64,000 bases of DNA from Hymenobacter frigidus (GCF_014640435.1 NZ_BMGY01000010.1:34735-98734), one strand, 5' to 3'. Shown: positions 7,458 through 16,386, counted from the stretch's first letter. Translations and numbers: made by a program. Notes: generated by a model not told the origin, from the letters alone.

Positions 7458-8747
7458 TCAATTTACAACGCTGGCCGTCAGGACCGGGGCCGGACGCTGG
7501 GCGATGTCGGTTCGGAAGTAGGCATCCTGGAAGGTGACGTGGGCGCAGGCTTCGTAGGCCAGAGCGGTGGCTTCTTCCAGGTCCTGGCCGTGGGCGGTAA
7601 GGACTAGGACGCGGCCGCCATTGGTCACCAGCTGGCCGGTTTCGTTGCGGCGGGTGGCCCCGTGGTAGGCCCGCACGCCGGGCGGCAGATTATCCAGGCC
7701 CGAAATGGGGAAGCCGGTGGGGAATTTCGGAGCCGGATAGCCACCCGAGGCCAGCACCACGCCCACGAATGCGCCGGACCGCTGCCGCACGCCTTGCCGA
7801 GCCAGCGTGCCATCCAGAGTCGCTTCAATCAGTTCCAGCAGGCTGCTATCCAGGGCTGGCAGCAGGACTTCGGCCTCGGGGTCGCCGAGGCGCACGTTGT
7901 ATTCCAGCAGCTTGGGGCCGCTGGGCGTGAGCATGATGCCAAAATAGAGGAAGCCGCAGAACTCGAACTGCTCGTTTTGCAGCCCGCGCAGAGTAGGGTC
8001 GATGATATCGCGGGCGATGGCGGCCAGCACATTGCCGTCGGCGAAGGGCACGGGGCAGTAGGCGCCCATGCCGCCGGTGTTGGGGCCGAGGTCGCCGGCC
8101 AGCAGCTGCTTGTGGTCCTGCGAAGTAGCCAGCAGGCGGATGGTCTGGCCATCGGTTAGGCCGATGATGCTGATTTCGGGGCCGGTCAGCTTTTCTTCGA
8201 GCAGGAAGGAAAACCAGCCCGAATAGCTCGTTTGCAGGTCGTCGAACGCCGCTTCGGCTTCTTCCGGCGACGAGCACACGTACACGCCCTTGCCGGCGGC
8301 CAGTCCGTCGTACTTCACCACCACGTGCCCGCCCAGCTCGATGGCCTTGGTGCGGGCCGCGGCAATGTTGTCGCTCCGAAACGGCCAGGCCTGCGCTGTA
8401 GCCACACCGTGGCGGCGCATGAACTCCTTGCTCCACACCTTAGAGCTTTCCAACCGCGCCGCCGAGCGGGTTGGGCCGAAAACCTTGATATCGGAACCGG
8501 CGAAAAAGTCGGTGATACCCGCTGCTAGCGGGGCTTCCGGTCCAACTACAATCAGCTCCGCGTCGTGGGCTTGGGCGAAGGCCTTCACCAACTTAAAATC
8601 CAGCGGGTTTACGTCGGGGTGACTGTTGGGGATGCCCGGATTGCCGGGCAGCACGTGCACCGTGGCCCCGTCGCGGGTCAGCTTTTCGGCCAGGGCGTGC
8701 TCGCGGGCACCGGAACCGAGGAGGAGAAGAGTTTTCGAATCAGTCAA
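7458..8747 (-). CDS. purD: Phosphoribosylamine-glycine ligase (GAR synthetase)
   Basis: Joins phosphoribosylamine and glycine using ATP, step 2 of the pathway. The 429-residue ATP-grasp protein starts with the PurD N-domain (LLLGSGAREHALAEKL, then VLPGNPGI). It continues with GPEAPLAAGITD, FMRRHGVATAQ, the ATP-grasp lysine region VVKYDGLAAGKGVYVC, the diagnostic GPNTGGMGAYCPVP and a C-terminal RLGDPEAEVLLP. The length is that of typical PurD. It lies 23 bases from purN and 12 bases from the upstream NTF2-like gene, so it is surely cotranscribed. Confidence 0.95.
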   Translation of the reverse strand: MTDSKTLLLLGSGAREHALAEKLTRDGATVHVLPGNPGIPNSHPDVNPLDFKLVKAFAQAHDAELIVVGPEAPLAAGITDFFAGSDIKVFGPTRSAARLESSKVWSKEFMRRHGVATAQAWPFRSDNIAAARTKAIELGGHVVVKYDGLAAGKGVYVCSSPEEAEAAFDDLQTSYSGWFSFLLEEKLTGPEISIIGLTDGQTIRLLATSQDHKQLLAGDLGPNTGGMGAYCPVPFADGNVLAAIARDIIDPTLRGLQNEQFEFCGFLYFGIMLTPSGPKLLEYNVRLGDPEAEVLLPALDSSLLELIEATLDGTLARQGVRQRSGAFVGVVLASGGYPAPKFPTGFPISGLDNLPPGVRAYHGATRRNETGQLVTNGGRVLVLTAHGQDLEEATALAYEACAHVTFQDAYFRTDIAQRPAPVLTASVVN

Positions 8748-8759
8748 GGGAATGGGAAC

Positions 8760-9161
8760 TTAGGCGGGCGGTAGGTCTTCGCTAATGTCTTCGATGGAAA
8801 TGATTTTGCCGTCATCGAACCGGAAAACGGACTTGCCCTGCAAGCGTAGGGTATCGCCGGGCTTCAACCCGTTGAGTAACTCTACAGCGACCGTAGCGCG
8901 GTAGTCAATGGCCACTTCCACCCGGTTGTCAGCCAGCTGCCAATGGGTAACGCGCTGCTCCCGTTCGGAGAAATACCGAGTGGCTTGCTCTGCTTGGCCG
9001 CGAAAATCTCCCTTGCCGGTTGTGGTCAGGTTGACTTCGCCATTGGCAATATTTCGGAACACTACTTTCTCGTGCAAGGGTGCCAGCATGCCGTCCACAT
9101 CGAAGCGGTTGTAGGCTTCGATGTAAACGGTAACTACTTCCTTAAGCGCGGCGTATTCCAT
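8760..9161 (-). CDS. NTF2-like / SnoaL-like small protein
   Basis: A 133-residue cytosolic protein. The opening VVTVYIEAYNRFDVDGMLAPLHEKVVFRNI is the first helix and strand of the NTF2-like fold (SnoaL or ketosteroid isomerase-like group). The rest forms the expected beta-rich sheet (VEVAIDYRATVAVEL, LQGKSVFRFDDGKIISIEDIS). Such proteins often bind small hydrophobic ligands, and no catalytic residues can be assigned here. It is wedged between purC-purE and purD with gaps of 15 and 12 bases. It is therefore transcribed with purine genes, but no metabolic role follows from that alone. Confidence 0.75.
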   Translation of the reverse strand: MEYAALKEVVTVYIEAYNRFDVDGMLAPLHEKVVFRNIANGEVNLTTTGKGDFRGQAEQATRYFSEREQRVTHWQLADNRVEVAIDYRATVAVELLNGLKPGDTLRLQGKSVFRFDDGKIISIEDISEDLPPA

Positions 9162-9176
9162 TGGTTTCTTGGTTCT

Positions 9177-10598
9177 TTACAGCACCCGCAGTTCCGCGTC
9201 GGCTGCTTGCAGCTTGGCTTTAGTGGCTTTGATGTCCTGGCTCAGCCGCTCGCGCAGGCGGGGCACGTTCAGAGCGCGCAGGGCGGCCTGGGCGGCGTTA
9301 TCGGGGCGCACCGCCGTCAGGTTAGGCGCGCCGTTGGGCATGATAACCGATGAGTTGAGGTTCATGGCCAGTTCGGCGTAATCCTTCCACGGTGGGCAGC
9401 TGATGACGGGCACGTTCACGTTGGCCGCCAGCGCGCCGCCGAGGCCGTTGCTAAAGCCGGCCACGGCAATGATGACGCCGGGCTCGATGCTGTTGTTCCA
9501 GATTTCGGCCATGCCCGCGATGGTTTCGCCGTTTTTGTGGGCCGACGTCACCCGCAGCTGAGTGAAGATGTTGTAGCCTTCAAACTGCTGGCGGATTTTC
9601 TCGCAGTGCTCCTTGTCAGCGGGCGAAGCCATCACGATGTTGACCCAGGCATCCTTCAGCAAGCCGGCGGCTACGAGGTTGGCCAGCAGGCGGGCGCGGG
9701 CATCGTGGCGGCCGGAGCCGGGGGCATCGGTGGTTTCGGGCTCAGCGGTGGGCAGGGCCTCGCCGACGATGCGCTGGTAGATATCGAGGTAGCGGCGGCT
9801 GGCTTCCTGAGCTACTTCTGGCGTGAGAGCGCGGGGATATTTGCCGTCCTTTTTATTGGCAATGAGCCACTGGCGCACGTATTCCTTGTCCATCTGCTCG
9901 GCCGTTTCGGGGTTCCGGGCGTAGTCCTCGGCGGCCCAGAAGCGGGAAGAATCGGGCGTGTGCATCTCGTCGATGAGAATCAGCTTGCCGTTGAGCAGAC
10001 CAAACTCATACTTGGTATCCACCAGAATAATGCCTTTTTCAGCCAGCAGCTGCGAGCCCACGGCAAACAGCATCTGGGACTTCACGGCCATCTGGTCGTA
10101 CAATTCCTTGGTTACCCAGCCCTCGCTCACCAAGTTGTCGGGCGTGATTTCGCGGTCCGACTCCTCCTTAGTAGTCGGCGTGACAATGGCCTGCGGGAAG
10201 GGCTGGTTTTTGGTCAGCCCGTCGGGCACGGTCACCCCCGAAAACGTGCGCTGCCCGGCCTGGTAGCCGCGCCACATCGAACCGGTGAGGTACTGGCGCA
10301 CAATCATCTCCACCTTAATAGGCTCGGCCTCTTTCACCAGCATGGCATTGGCATCCACGAGCTTGATGACGTGGTTTGGGATGATGTGGGCTGTCTTTTC
10401 AAACCAAAAATTAGCCAGGCCATTCAGCACCGCGCCCTTGTACGGGACGGCCGTTTCCAGCACGCTGTCGAAGGCCGAAAGCCGGTCGGTGACGATGATG
10501 AGGCGGTCACCGGAGGGCGCCCGCAGGCTGTCGCGGACTTTGCCGCGGTGCAACAACGGGAGTTGGGGGGAGGCGAATTGGGTGAGCGTGTTCATCAC
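9177..10598 (-). CDS. Bifunctional SAICAR synthase / class II-type AIR carboxylase fusion
   Basis: A 473-residue fusion of two purine enzymes. Residues about 1-285 are SAICAR synthase (PurC): LLHRGKVRDSL, DRLSAFDSVLE, VEMIVRQYLTGSMWRGYQ, LVDTKYEFG and DEMHTPDSSRFW. After a linker (286-317), residues about 318-455 form a PurE domain with SAHKNGETI (352-360), GFSNGLGGALAANVNVPVISCPP and the C-terminal PNGAPNL. This PurE resembles the class II carboxylase half of animal PAICS (HCEKI, LRVTSAHK, SNGLG) more than bacterial class I PurE, which has SAHRTPE and GGAAHLPGM. The domain order is that of PAICS. If it is class II, the enzyme carboxylates AIR directly with CO2 and needs no PurK. It sits between purQ and the NTF2-like gene. 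Confidence 0.9.
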   Translation of the reverse strand: MMNTLTQFASPQLPLLHRGKVRDSLRAPSGDRLIIVTDRLSAFDSVLETAVPYKGAVLNGLANFWFEKTAHIIPNHVIKLVDANAMLVKEAEPIKVEMIVRQYLTGSMWRGYQAGQRTFSGVTVPDGLTKNQPFPQAIVTPTTKEESDREITPDNLVSEGWVTKELYDQMAVKSQMLFAVGSQLLAEKGIILVDTKYEFGLLNGKLILIDEMHTPDSSRFWAAEDYARNPETAEQMDKEYVRQWLIANKKDGKYPRALTPEVAQEASRRYLDIYQRIVGEALPTAEPETTDAPGSGRHDARARLLANLVAAGLLKDAWVNIVMASPADKEHCEKIRQQFEGYNIFTQLRVTSAHKNGETIAGMAEIWNNSIEPGVIIAVAGFSNGLGGALAANVNVPVISCPPWKDYAELAMNLNSSVIMPNGAPNLTAVRPDNAAQAALRALNVPRLRERLSQDIKATKAKLQAADAELRVL

Positions 10599-10610
10599 AA
10601 AGTATAAAGG

Positions 10611-11564
10611 CTAGTTGCGAGTGGCAAATTGCGGAGCGGGAGCCGCCGCCGCGTGCAGTTGAGTGATGTGTTCGACAATATTCTTAAAAATCCGGAGCCC
10701 TTGTCCCTCCTCGTCGGTCTGGCCAGCGCGGCGGCGGCGCGCCCAGTCCGGGTGGTTGTAAGCCGACAAAAACGCTTCCGGGTGCGGCATCAGGCCGAAA
10801 ACCTGGCCGGTTGTGTCGCTGAGGCCGGCGCAGTTCAGGGCCGCGCCGTTCGGGTTGAACGGATAAACATCGGTAGCGCCGCCGTCAAAATCGGCGTAAG
10901 TCAGGCAGTTCAGCCCGGCCGCTTCAATGGCGGCTTGGGTGGCTTGGTCGGGAATCACCAGTCGGCCTTCGCCGTGGCGCACGGGCACTTCCAGCGTGTC
11001 AATTCCTTTGAGGAAGGGCGTATTGGCTTTAGGATTCACGCGCAGCGTCACCCACCGGTCCTCGTAGCGGCCGCTGGCATTGTGGGTCAGCGTGACTTCG
11101 GGCGTTACGCTGCCGCCCAGGTTGGGCAGCAGGCCCAACTTCACCAGCACTTGAAAACCGTTGCAGATGCCAAAGACGAACTTACCGGCGGCAATGAACT
11201 GCCGGATGTCATCAAGCAGCGTGCGACCGTCGGGGCCGTTCTGGCGGTAGCGCAGCTTGTTGGCCAGCACCACGCCCGAGCCCAAATCATCGCCAAACGA
11301 AAAGCCGCCGGGGAAATTCAGCACGTCGAAATCGTGGATGCTCACCTGGCCGTGCATCACCTGGTTGAGGTGCACGATGGTGGCTTCGGCCCCCGCCAGG
11401 CGGTAAGCCGCGGCGAATTCTTCCTCGCAGTTGATGCCGAACCCGGTTAGAATCAGCGCCCGTACCGCGCCCGCCGATTCCGGACTATCGGCTTGTGCCT
11501 CCGATTGAACTTTATGTGCTCCTTGAGCAGCTTCTTGTACCATTTCAAAAGTCTTTTGGGCCAA
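10611..11564 (-). CDS. purQ: FGAM synthase glutaminase subunit
   Basis: Supplies ammonia from glutamine to PurL. The 317-residue protein is a class I amidotransferase. The domain starts at about residue 34 with VRALILTGFGINCEEEF. The nucleophile is C134 in FGICNGFQVL, and the His/Glu pair is H261/E263 in MPHPEAF. The first 33 residues (glutamine- and alanine-rich) are an extension not seen in most PurQ, and the start could be internal. An insertion near WARRRRAGQTDEEGQG precedes the C-terminal helix. It lies 21 bases downstream of purL and 13 bases upstream of the purC-purE fusion. Confidence 0.92.
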   Translation of the reverse strand: MAQKTFEMVQEAAQGAHKVQSEAQADSPESAGAVRALILTGFGINCEEEFAAAYRLAGAEATIVHLNQVMHGQVSIHDFDVLNFPGGFSFGDDLGSGVVLANKLRYRQNGPDGRTLLDDIRQFIAAGKFVFGICNGFQVLVKLGLLPNLGGSVTPEVTLTHNASGRYEDRWVTLRVNPKANTPFLKGIDTLEVPVRHGEGRLVIPDQATQAAIEAAGLNCLTYADFDGGATDVYPFNPNGAALNCAGLSDTTGQVFGLMPHPEAFLSAYNHPDWARRRRAGQTDEEGQGLRIFKNIVEHITQLHAAAAPAPQFATRN

Positions 11565-11584
11565 TGGAAAAGGGTCTTGTGCTT

Positions 11585-14500
11585 TTAGAGCGAGTTTGAG
11601 TGGCTGAGATTGTCCTTTGAAACGACTCCCAGTAGTTTATTCACCGGCCCATTAGTCCAGGCGGCGCGCAACGTAGCGGTACTGGCCGAAACAACGGTTT
11701 GGCCAGCGTGGCGCACGGTCAGCTGGCCGTCTGGTGTCACGCGGCCCAGCCGGGTGCCACGGCTGCCCAACAGCGCCTCAAAAGCTACTACATCTTCCGG
11801 CGCTACGGTGGCCAGGAAACGGGAGTGCGACTCCGAGAAAAGCTGCGTGGCCAGCGGCAAGCCGGCGGCAGGCAGTTCCACCTCGGCTCCGTAGCCGTAG
11901 CCAAAGGTGGTTTCAGCCAGCGCCACGGCGAGGCCGCCGTCGCTCAGGTCGTGGCAGGATTGAATGAGGCCCTGGTCGTTGGCCTGGCCGATGAGCGTGT
12001 ACAGCGCCTTGGCGTTGGCAAAATCAACCTTCGGCACGTTGGCCCCCAGCTGGCCGTGCAGCGCGTAGAACTCGGAGCCGCCCAGTTCGTCGTGGGTTTC
12101 GCCGAGTAGGTACACCACGTCGTCGTCCTGTTTGAAGTCGCTGGTCACGGCGCGGCGCACGTCCTCCATTTTGGCCGTCATCGAGTAGAGCACGGTGGGC
12201 GGCACCGAAATCTTCACGCCGTCGGCCTTGAAGTCGTTTTTCATGCTGTCCTTCCCGCTGGTGAGCGGGATGCAGTAGGCGGCCGTGGCGTCGCGCAGGG
12301 CCTCGCACATGCGCACCAGCTTGGCCAGCTTCTGCTTGCCGTCGGGGTTGCTAATGGGGTCGTACACCGAATCGGGCACGCAGAAGTTGTCGTTCACCGA
12401 CCAGAAAATCCCGTCGCCCGGAGTCAGGTTGGGCAGCTTCCCTCCCACCGCGATAATCTGCCGCACGCCTTCGTCGAAGGCGCCGGCCGACATGTGGTAG
12501 GCGTCCAGGTCGCCGTAGCGCGGGATAATACCGTTGCTCACGGCCACGCCCTCCCAGCTCTCAAAATTGAAGCGTACCACGGCCGCGTCCTGTGGGGCCT
12601 GGCCCGTCGCGCCCATCAAGGGCTTCACAATCGTGCGGCCCTTCACTTCGTGGTCGTACTGCCGAATGACGGACTCACGCGAGCAGATATTGAGCGAGCC
12701 CAGCAGCTGCGTCAGCGTCGCGGTGTAGTCGGTTTGGGCGGGCACTTGCGGCTCAGCGGCGGCGGGTTTGGTCCACTCCGCTTCCAGGATTTTGCGCGGC
12801 ACGCCTTCGTGCAGGAATTCCATGTTCAACCGAGCTACCGGCGCGCCGTCGAAGCGCACGTCCAGGAAACCATCTGAAGTAAAGTGGCCGATGTCGGTCA
12901 GCTCCACTTCCATTTCCTGGCCCAACGCCGCGATTTCGGCCATTTTTCCGGGCTCCACCACCAGCGTAAACCGCTCCTGCGATTCGCTCACGAAAATCTC
13001 CCAGGGCCGCAGGCCGGGGTATTTCAGCGGCACTTTTTCCAGCTCCACCACCGCGCCGCCCGAAATGCCGGCCAGCTCGCCCACGGAGGACGAGAGGCCG
13101 CCCGCGCCGTTGTCGGTGCTGCATTTCAGCAGGCCGCGACGGGCGGCCAGCAGCAGAAAATCCATCGCCAGCTTTTGGGTGATGGGCGAGCCGATTTGCA
13201 CGGCCGTGGCGGGCGCGGTTTCGTCCAGCTCGATGCTCGAAAACGTGGCCCCGTGGATGCCGTCCTTGCCCACCCGGCCGCCAGCCATCACAATCCGGTC
13301 GCCGGCGTCAATCTTCTTTTCCCAAGAATCGAGCCCCGCGAACTGCATGGGCATCACCGCGCCGGTGCCGCAGTACACCAGCGGCTTGCCGGCGTACCGG
13401 TCGTCGAACACGATGGCGCCGTTCACGGTGGGAACACCGGATTTATTGCCGCCGTCCTCGATACCCTTGCGCACACCTTCCAGAATGCGGCGCGGGTGCA
13501 GCTGCCCGGTCAGCAACGGCCCGTCATACTCAGGGTTACCAAAGCACAGCACGTTGGTGTTGAACAGCAGCCGCGCGCCGCCGATGCCAGTGGCCAGCGG
13601 GTCGCGGTTGTTGCCCAGAATGCCGGTGATGGCTCCACCGTAGGGGTCGATGGCTGAGGGCGAATTGTGCGTTTCCACCTTCCACACAAACAGCGAGTCG
13701 GCGTTGATGCGCACGGCCCCGGCGTTGTCGCTGAACACTTTCACCAGCCAGTCGTTGCCGTTGGCGCGGAGCTGGCGGTCTACTTCGGAAGTGGCGTCTT
13801 TGATGTAGGTTTTGAACAGCGAGTCGACCTGCTTTTCCTCGCCCGTTTCCAAGTCTTTGTAGTTAATCAGGGCCGCAAACTCCTTGTGCTTGCAGTGCTC
13901 CGACCACGTCTGAGCGATGATTTCCAGCTCGCAATCCGTGGGGTCAGCAGGTAGGCCGGCGGCCTGGCGCTCGGCCTGCGTGGCGGGGGCGGCGAAGTAG
14001 TCGCGCACGGCCCGCATTTCCTCCAGGTTCAGCGCGTAGATGTTCTCCTTCGAGAGTTGCAGCAGCTCCGCGTCGGTGCGGCCGGTCAGCGAAATGACTT
14101 CGGTGATGGCTTCGGCCCCACCGCCGGGGCGCGGCGTGTAGTCGCGGATGCCGTCGGCCACGCGGCCCACTTCCAGCCAGTTGATGAGCTTGTTGCCCAG
14201 CAACTCTTCCGCGATGCGGCGCAGGTCGGCTTCGGGCAGGTCGTTTTCGAGCAGGTAGAGCTTCTTGCTGAAGATGTGCTGTGTGTGCACGTCCAGCGGC
14301 TCATTCAGAATATCGGCGAGGGCGTTTTGGGCCGAGGTGCCTTCGTCGTCGGTCACGCCGGGGCGGCGAGCTACGAGGATGTACGTGGCGAAGCCGGGCG
14401 CGGCGGTCAGCTCATTGAGGCGCACGTCGTGCAGCACCGGGTCGGCGAGGCAGCGGGTGGCAAAGTCACTCAGCTGGGTTTCGGTGAGCGGGTAGCGCAC

Positions 14501-14638
14501 CGTGTAGAGGGCGGCGCTGCGTACGCGCCCGGTGGTCAGGCCCAGGTGGCGGGCGGCGGCTTCGGCCACGCGCTGGCCGTCGCCGTCGTGCTGGCCGGGC
14601 TTCAGAGTAAGCTGGATGGTGTGGGTGGTGTTGGGCAT
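11585..14638 (-). CDS. purL: FGAM synthase large subunit
   Basis: Converts FGAR, ATP and glutamine-derived ammonia to FGAM. The 1017-residue protein lacks a glutaminase domain, which is supplied by the adjacent purQ. The N-terminus (1-about 170) has two stretches resembling PurS, the second around VARRPGVTDDEGTSAQNALADIL and LLENDLPEADLRRIAEELLGNKLINW. This may explain the absence of a separate purS. The catalytic part includes EIIAQTWSEHCKHKEF, KVETHNSPSAIDPYGGA, FGNPEYDGP, GDRIVMAGGRVGKDGIHGATFSS and a second AIRS-like half with LTSGKDSMKNDF and CHDLSDGGLAVALAE. It heads the contiguous pur genes, with an inverted repeat upstream. Confidence 0.94.
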   Translation of the reverse strand: MPNTTHTIQLTLKPGQHDGDGQRVAEAAARHLGLTTGRVRSAALYTVRYPLTETQLSDFATRCLADPVLHDVRLNELTAAPGFATYILVARRPGVTDDEGTSAQNALADILNEPLDVHTQHIFSKKLYLLENDLPEADLRRIAEELLGNKLINWLEVGRVADGIRDYTPRPGGGAEAITEVISLTGRTDAELLQLSKENIYALNLEEMRAVRDYFAAPATQAERQAAGLPADPTDCELEIIAQTWSEHCKHKEFAALINYKDLETGEEKQVDSLFKTYIKDATSEVDRQLRANGNDWLVKVFSDNAGAVRINADSLFVWKVETHNSPSAIDPYGGAITGILGNNRDPLATGIGGARLLFNTNVLCFGNPEYDGPLLTGQLHPRRILEGVRKGIEDGGNKSGVPTVNGAIVFDDRYAGKPLVYCGTGAVMPMQFAGLDSWEKKIDAGDRIVMAGGRVGKDGIHGATFSSIELDETAPATAVQIGSPITQKLAMDFLLLAARRGLLKCSTDNGAGGLSSSVGELAGISGGAVVELEKVPLKYPGLRPWEIFVSESQERFTLVVEPGKMAEIAALGQEMEVELTDIGHFTSDGFLDVRFDGAPVARLNMEFLHEGVPRKILEAEWTKPAAAEPQVPAQTDYTATLTQLLGSLNICSRESVIRQYDHEVKGRTIVKPLMGATGQAPQDAAVVRFNFESWEGVAVSNGIIPRYGDLDAYHMSAGAFDEGVRQIIAVGGKLPNLTPGDGIFWSVNDNFCVPDSVYDPISNPDGKQKLAKLVRMCEALRDATAAYCIPLTSGKDSMKNDFKADGVKISVPPTVLYSMTAKMEDVRRAVTSDFKQDDDVVYLLGETHDELGGSEFYALHGQLGANVPKVDFANAKALYTLIGQANDQGLIQSCHDLSDGGLAVALAETTFGYGYGAEVELPAAGLPLATQLFSESHSRFLATVAPEDVVAFEALLGSRGTRLGRVTPDGQLTVRHAGQTVVSASTATLRAAWTNGPVNKLLGVVSKDNLSHSNSL

Positions 14639-14664
14639 TGATGATATCAGAACGTCAGGAGAAG

Positions 14665-14790
14665 AACGTCATGCTGAGCGTAGCGCAGCGAGTCGAAGCA
14701 TCTCTACCTCATTAGTAAATCTTAATCAACTTAATCAATCGCAACGAAGCGGTAGAGATGCTTCGACTTCGCTGCGCTCAGCATGACGTT
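14665..14790. repeat. Long intergenic inverted repeat upstream of purL
   Basis: The left arm starts AACGTCATGCTGAGCG and the right arm ends CGCTCAGCATGACGTT, with extended complementarity through GCATCTCTACC and GGTAGAGATGC. It fills the gap between pyrE and purL. It belongs to the same repeat family as the copy at 6673-6787. On the minus strand it could act as a terminator-like or processing structure after pyrE. Confidence 0.85.
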
Positions 14791-14808
14791 CAATTTTAGT
14801 TGAATCTA

Positions 14809-15435
14809 TCAAAATGCCTTCTCAGGCCGGCTACCGGGCTTCACTACCGGCACGCCGGCGGCGCACAGGGGGCAGCTCTCGGGGGCAAAGGTCGCTGCCA
14901 CGACCGGAAGCAGCGCGAAATGCGGGAAATCAAGCCCGCCTTTCCCGCCCGTGCGGTCAATGAGCGAGGCCACGGCCAGGACCTCCGCCCCCATACTGCG
15001 CAGCACTTTAGCTACTTCCAAAGTGCTCTTGCCAGTCGTCACTACGTCTTCGGCAATAATGACTTTTTCGCCGGGCTCGATGGTGAACCCACGCCGCAAA
15101 GTCATCTGCCCATCGGCGTCGCGCTCCGTGAAAATACCGGGTACACCCAGCTGCCGGGCCAACTCGTAGCCAATGACAACGCCGCCCATGGCGGGGCCAA
15201 CTACCACATCAGGCCGCAAGCCGGCCGCCTGAATTTGGGCGGCCAATGCGGCGGTGGCGGCGGCGGCCAGCTCCGGCCGGCGCAGGTAGCGGGCGCACTG
15301 CACATAGGTATCGGAATGCAGGCCCGACGACAGGCGGAAGTGCCCGCGCAGCAGCGCGTCTTCCCGCTGCAGCTGCTGCTCTAGCACGCTGGCATCGAAG
15401 ATGGTAGAAGTAACGGTTTCGGTGGAATTGGTCAT
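14809..15435 (-). CDS. pyrE: Orotate phosphoribosyltransferase
   Basis: Makes OMP from orotate and PRPP. The 208-residue protein shows RGHFRLSSGLHSDTYVQC at the N-terminus, VVVGPAMGGVVIGYELAR, and the PRPP-binding motif VIIAEDVVTTGKSTLEV. The C-terminal SCPLCAAGVPVVKPGSR, with a CxxC pair, is a known feature of some PyrE proteins. Upstream lies pyrF, separated by a terminator-like hairpin, so pyrE may have reduced read-through from pyrF or its own promoter. Downstream is the repeat-filled gap before purL. Confidence 0.93.
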   Translation of the reverse strand: MTNSTETVTSTIFDASVLEQQLQREDALLRGHFRLSSGLHSDTYVQCARYLRRPELAAAATAALAAQIQAAGLRPDVVVGPAMGGVVIGYELARQLGVPGIFTERDADGQMTLRRGFTIEPGEKVIIAEDVVTTGKSTLEVAKVLRSMGAEVLAVASLIDRTGGKGGLDFPHFALLPVVAATFAPESCPLCAAGVPVVKPGSRPEKAF

Positions 15436-15458
15436 TGCTTGCAGAAAATTCAGAATGC

Positions 15459-15485
15459 AAAAAGCCGCGGTGAAGCGGCTTTTTT
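15459..15485 (-). terminator. Intrinsic terminator after pyrF
   Basis: AAAAAGCCGC and GCGGCTTTTT form a 10-bp stem around a six-base loop, with a T-run in the pyrF reading direction. The stem is A/T-symmetric, so it could also act on the plus strand. Confidence 0.75.
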
Positions 15486-15487
15486 GG

Positions 15488-16267
15488 TCAGGCGTGGGCG
15501 GGGTGCTTCACGGTGCGGTGCTCGTTTATCTGTTCCATCAATTTCCGGGCTTCCGCGCCGGCATCCTGGGCCTGCCAGATTCCCCGCGAGGAGTTGATGA
15601 GCAGCCCGCTGCCATCGGCCCGCAGCCCGGCCTGGAGCGTGGCCGACAAGTCGCCGCCCTGCACCCCAATGCCCGGCACCAGGAACCACTGGTCCGGGCA
15701 GGCGGCCCGGAGCTTGGCCACCGTAGCGGGCTCCGTGGCTCCTACCACCAGGCCCACGGTAGACTCCGGCATTTCCTCATCCACGAGCCGGGCCAGCCGG
15801 GCCGCCCAGTCGCTGATGGAGCCGCCGCGGGTCATAGCCGCGTCCTGCAGGCCGTGTTGGGGCTTGTTAGAGGTTTTCGCCAACGAAAAAACCAGCTTGC
15901 CGGGCCGGGCGAAGGGTCGGATGGTATCGTCGCCCATGTAGGGGTTCACGGTCACGCCATCGGCCCCTACAATGTCGTAGGCGAAGCGGGCGTACTGCTC
16001 GGCGGTATTGGCGATGTCGCCGAATTTGCCATCCAGAATCACGGGGATGTCGGCCGGAATGCTGCGCACGGTTTCCTGGAGCAGCGCTACTCCGTTTTCA
16101 CGACTCAGAAAGAAGGCGAGGTTGGGTTTGAAAGCAGCGGCGAAGGGTGCCGATTCAGCAATTACTTCGCGCAGCCGCCGGGCCACGGTGGCATCGTCGC
16201 CCGTAGGGTCCAGGCCCACACAGAGCAGAGAATTGGCGGTTTGAACGCGGGTGAGAAGCTTTTGCAT
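15488..16267 (-). CDS. pyrF: Orotidine-5'-phosphate decarboxylase (long form)
   Basis: Decarboxylates OMP to UMP, the last step of de novo UMP synthesis. The 259-residue chain matches the longer subfamily rather than E. coli PyrF. It has LLCVGLDPTGDD near the N-terminus, FKPNLAFFLS, and the catalytic lysine/aspartate motif VILDGKFGDIANTAEQYA. VNPYMGDDTIRPF and the phosphate-binding VPGIGVQGGD follow. It lies upstream of pyrE and is separated from the PyrD-like gene by a 119-base gap that holds an A/T-rich inverted repeat. Confidence 0.93.
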   Translation of the reverse strand: MQKLLTRVQTANSLLCVGLDPTGDDATVARRLREVIAESAPFAAAFKPNLAFFLSRENGVALLQETVRSIPADIPVILDGKFGDIANTAEQYARFAYDIVGADGVTVNPYMGDDTIRPFARPGKLVFSLAKTSNKPQHGLQDAAMTRGGSISDWAARLARLVDEEMPESTVGLVVGATEPATVAKLRAACPDQWFLVPGIGVQGGDLSATLQAGLRADGSGLLINSSRGIWQAQDAGAEARKLMEQINEHRTVKHPAHA

Positions 16268-16295
16268 GGCGGGATTTCAGTTAAAAGTTGAAAGA

Positions 16296-16356
16296 GAAAA
16301 GTTGAAAAAGTGAGAAATTATTCGGTGCTTTTAATTCCTTACTTTTTCAACTTTTC
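16296..16356. repeat. 16-bp A/T-rich inverted repeat between pyrD-like and pyrF genes
   Basis: GAAAAGTTGAAAAAGT (16296-16311) is perfectly repeated in inverse orientation at 16341-16356, with a 29-base loop. A looser copy of the left arm (AAAAGTTGAAAG) lies just before it. It may act as a weak terminator or be a small repeat element. Confidence 0.75.
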
Positions 16357-16386
16357 ACTTGATTTAAGAGAAAGGTTCGAAACACT

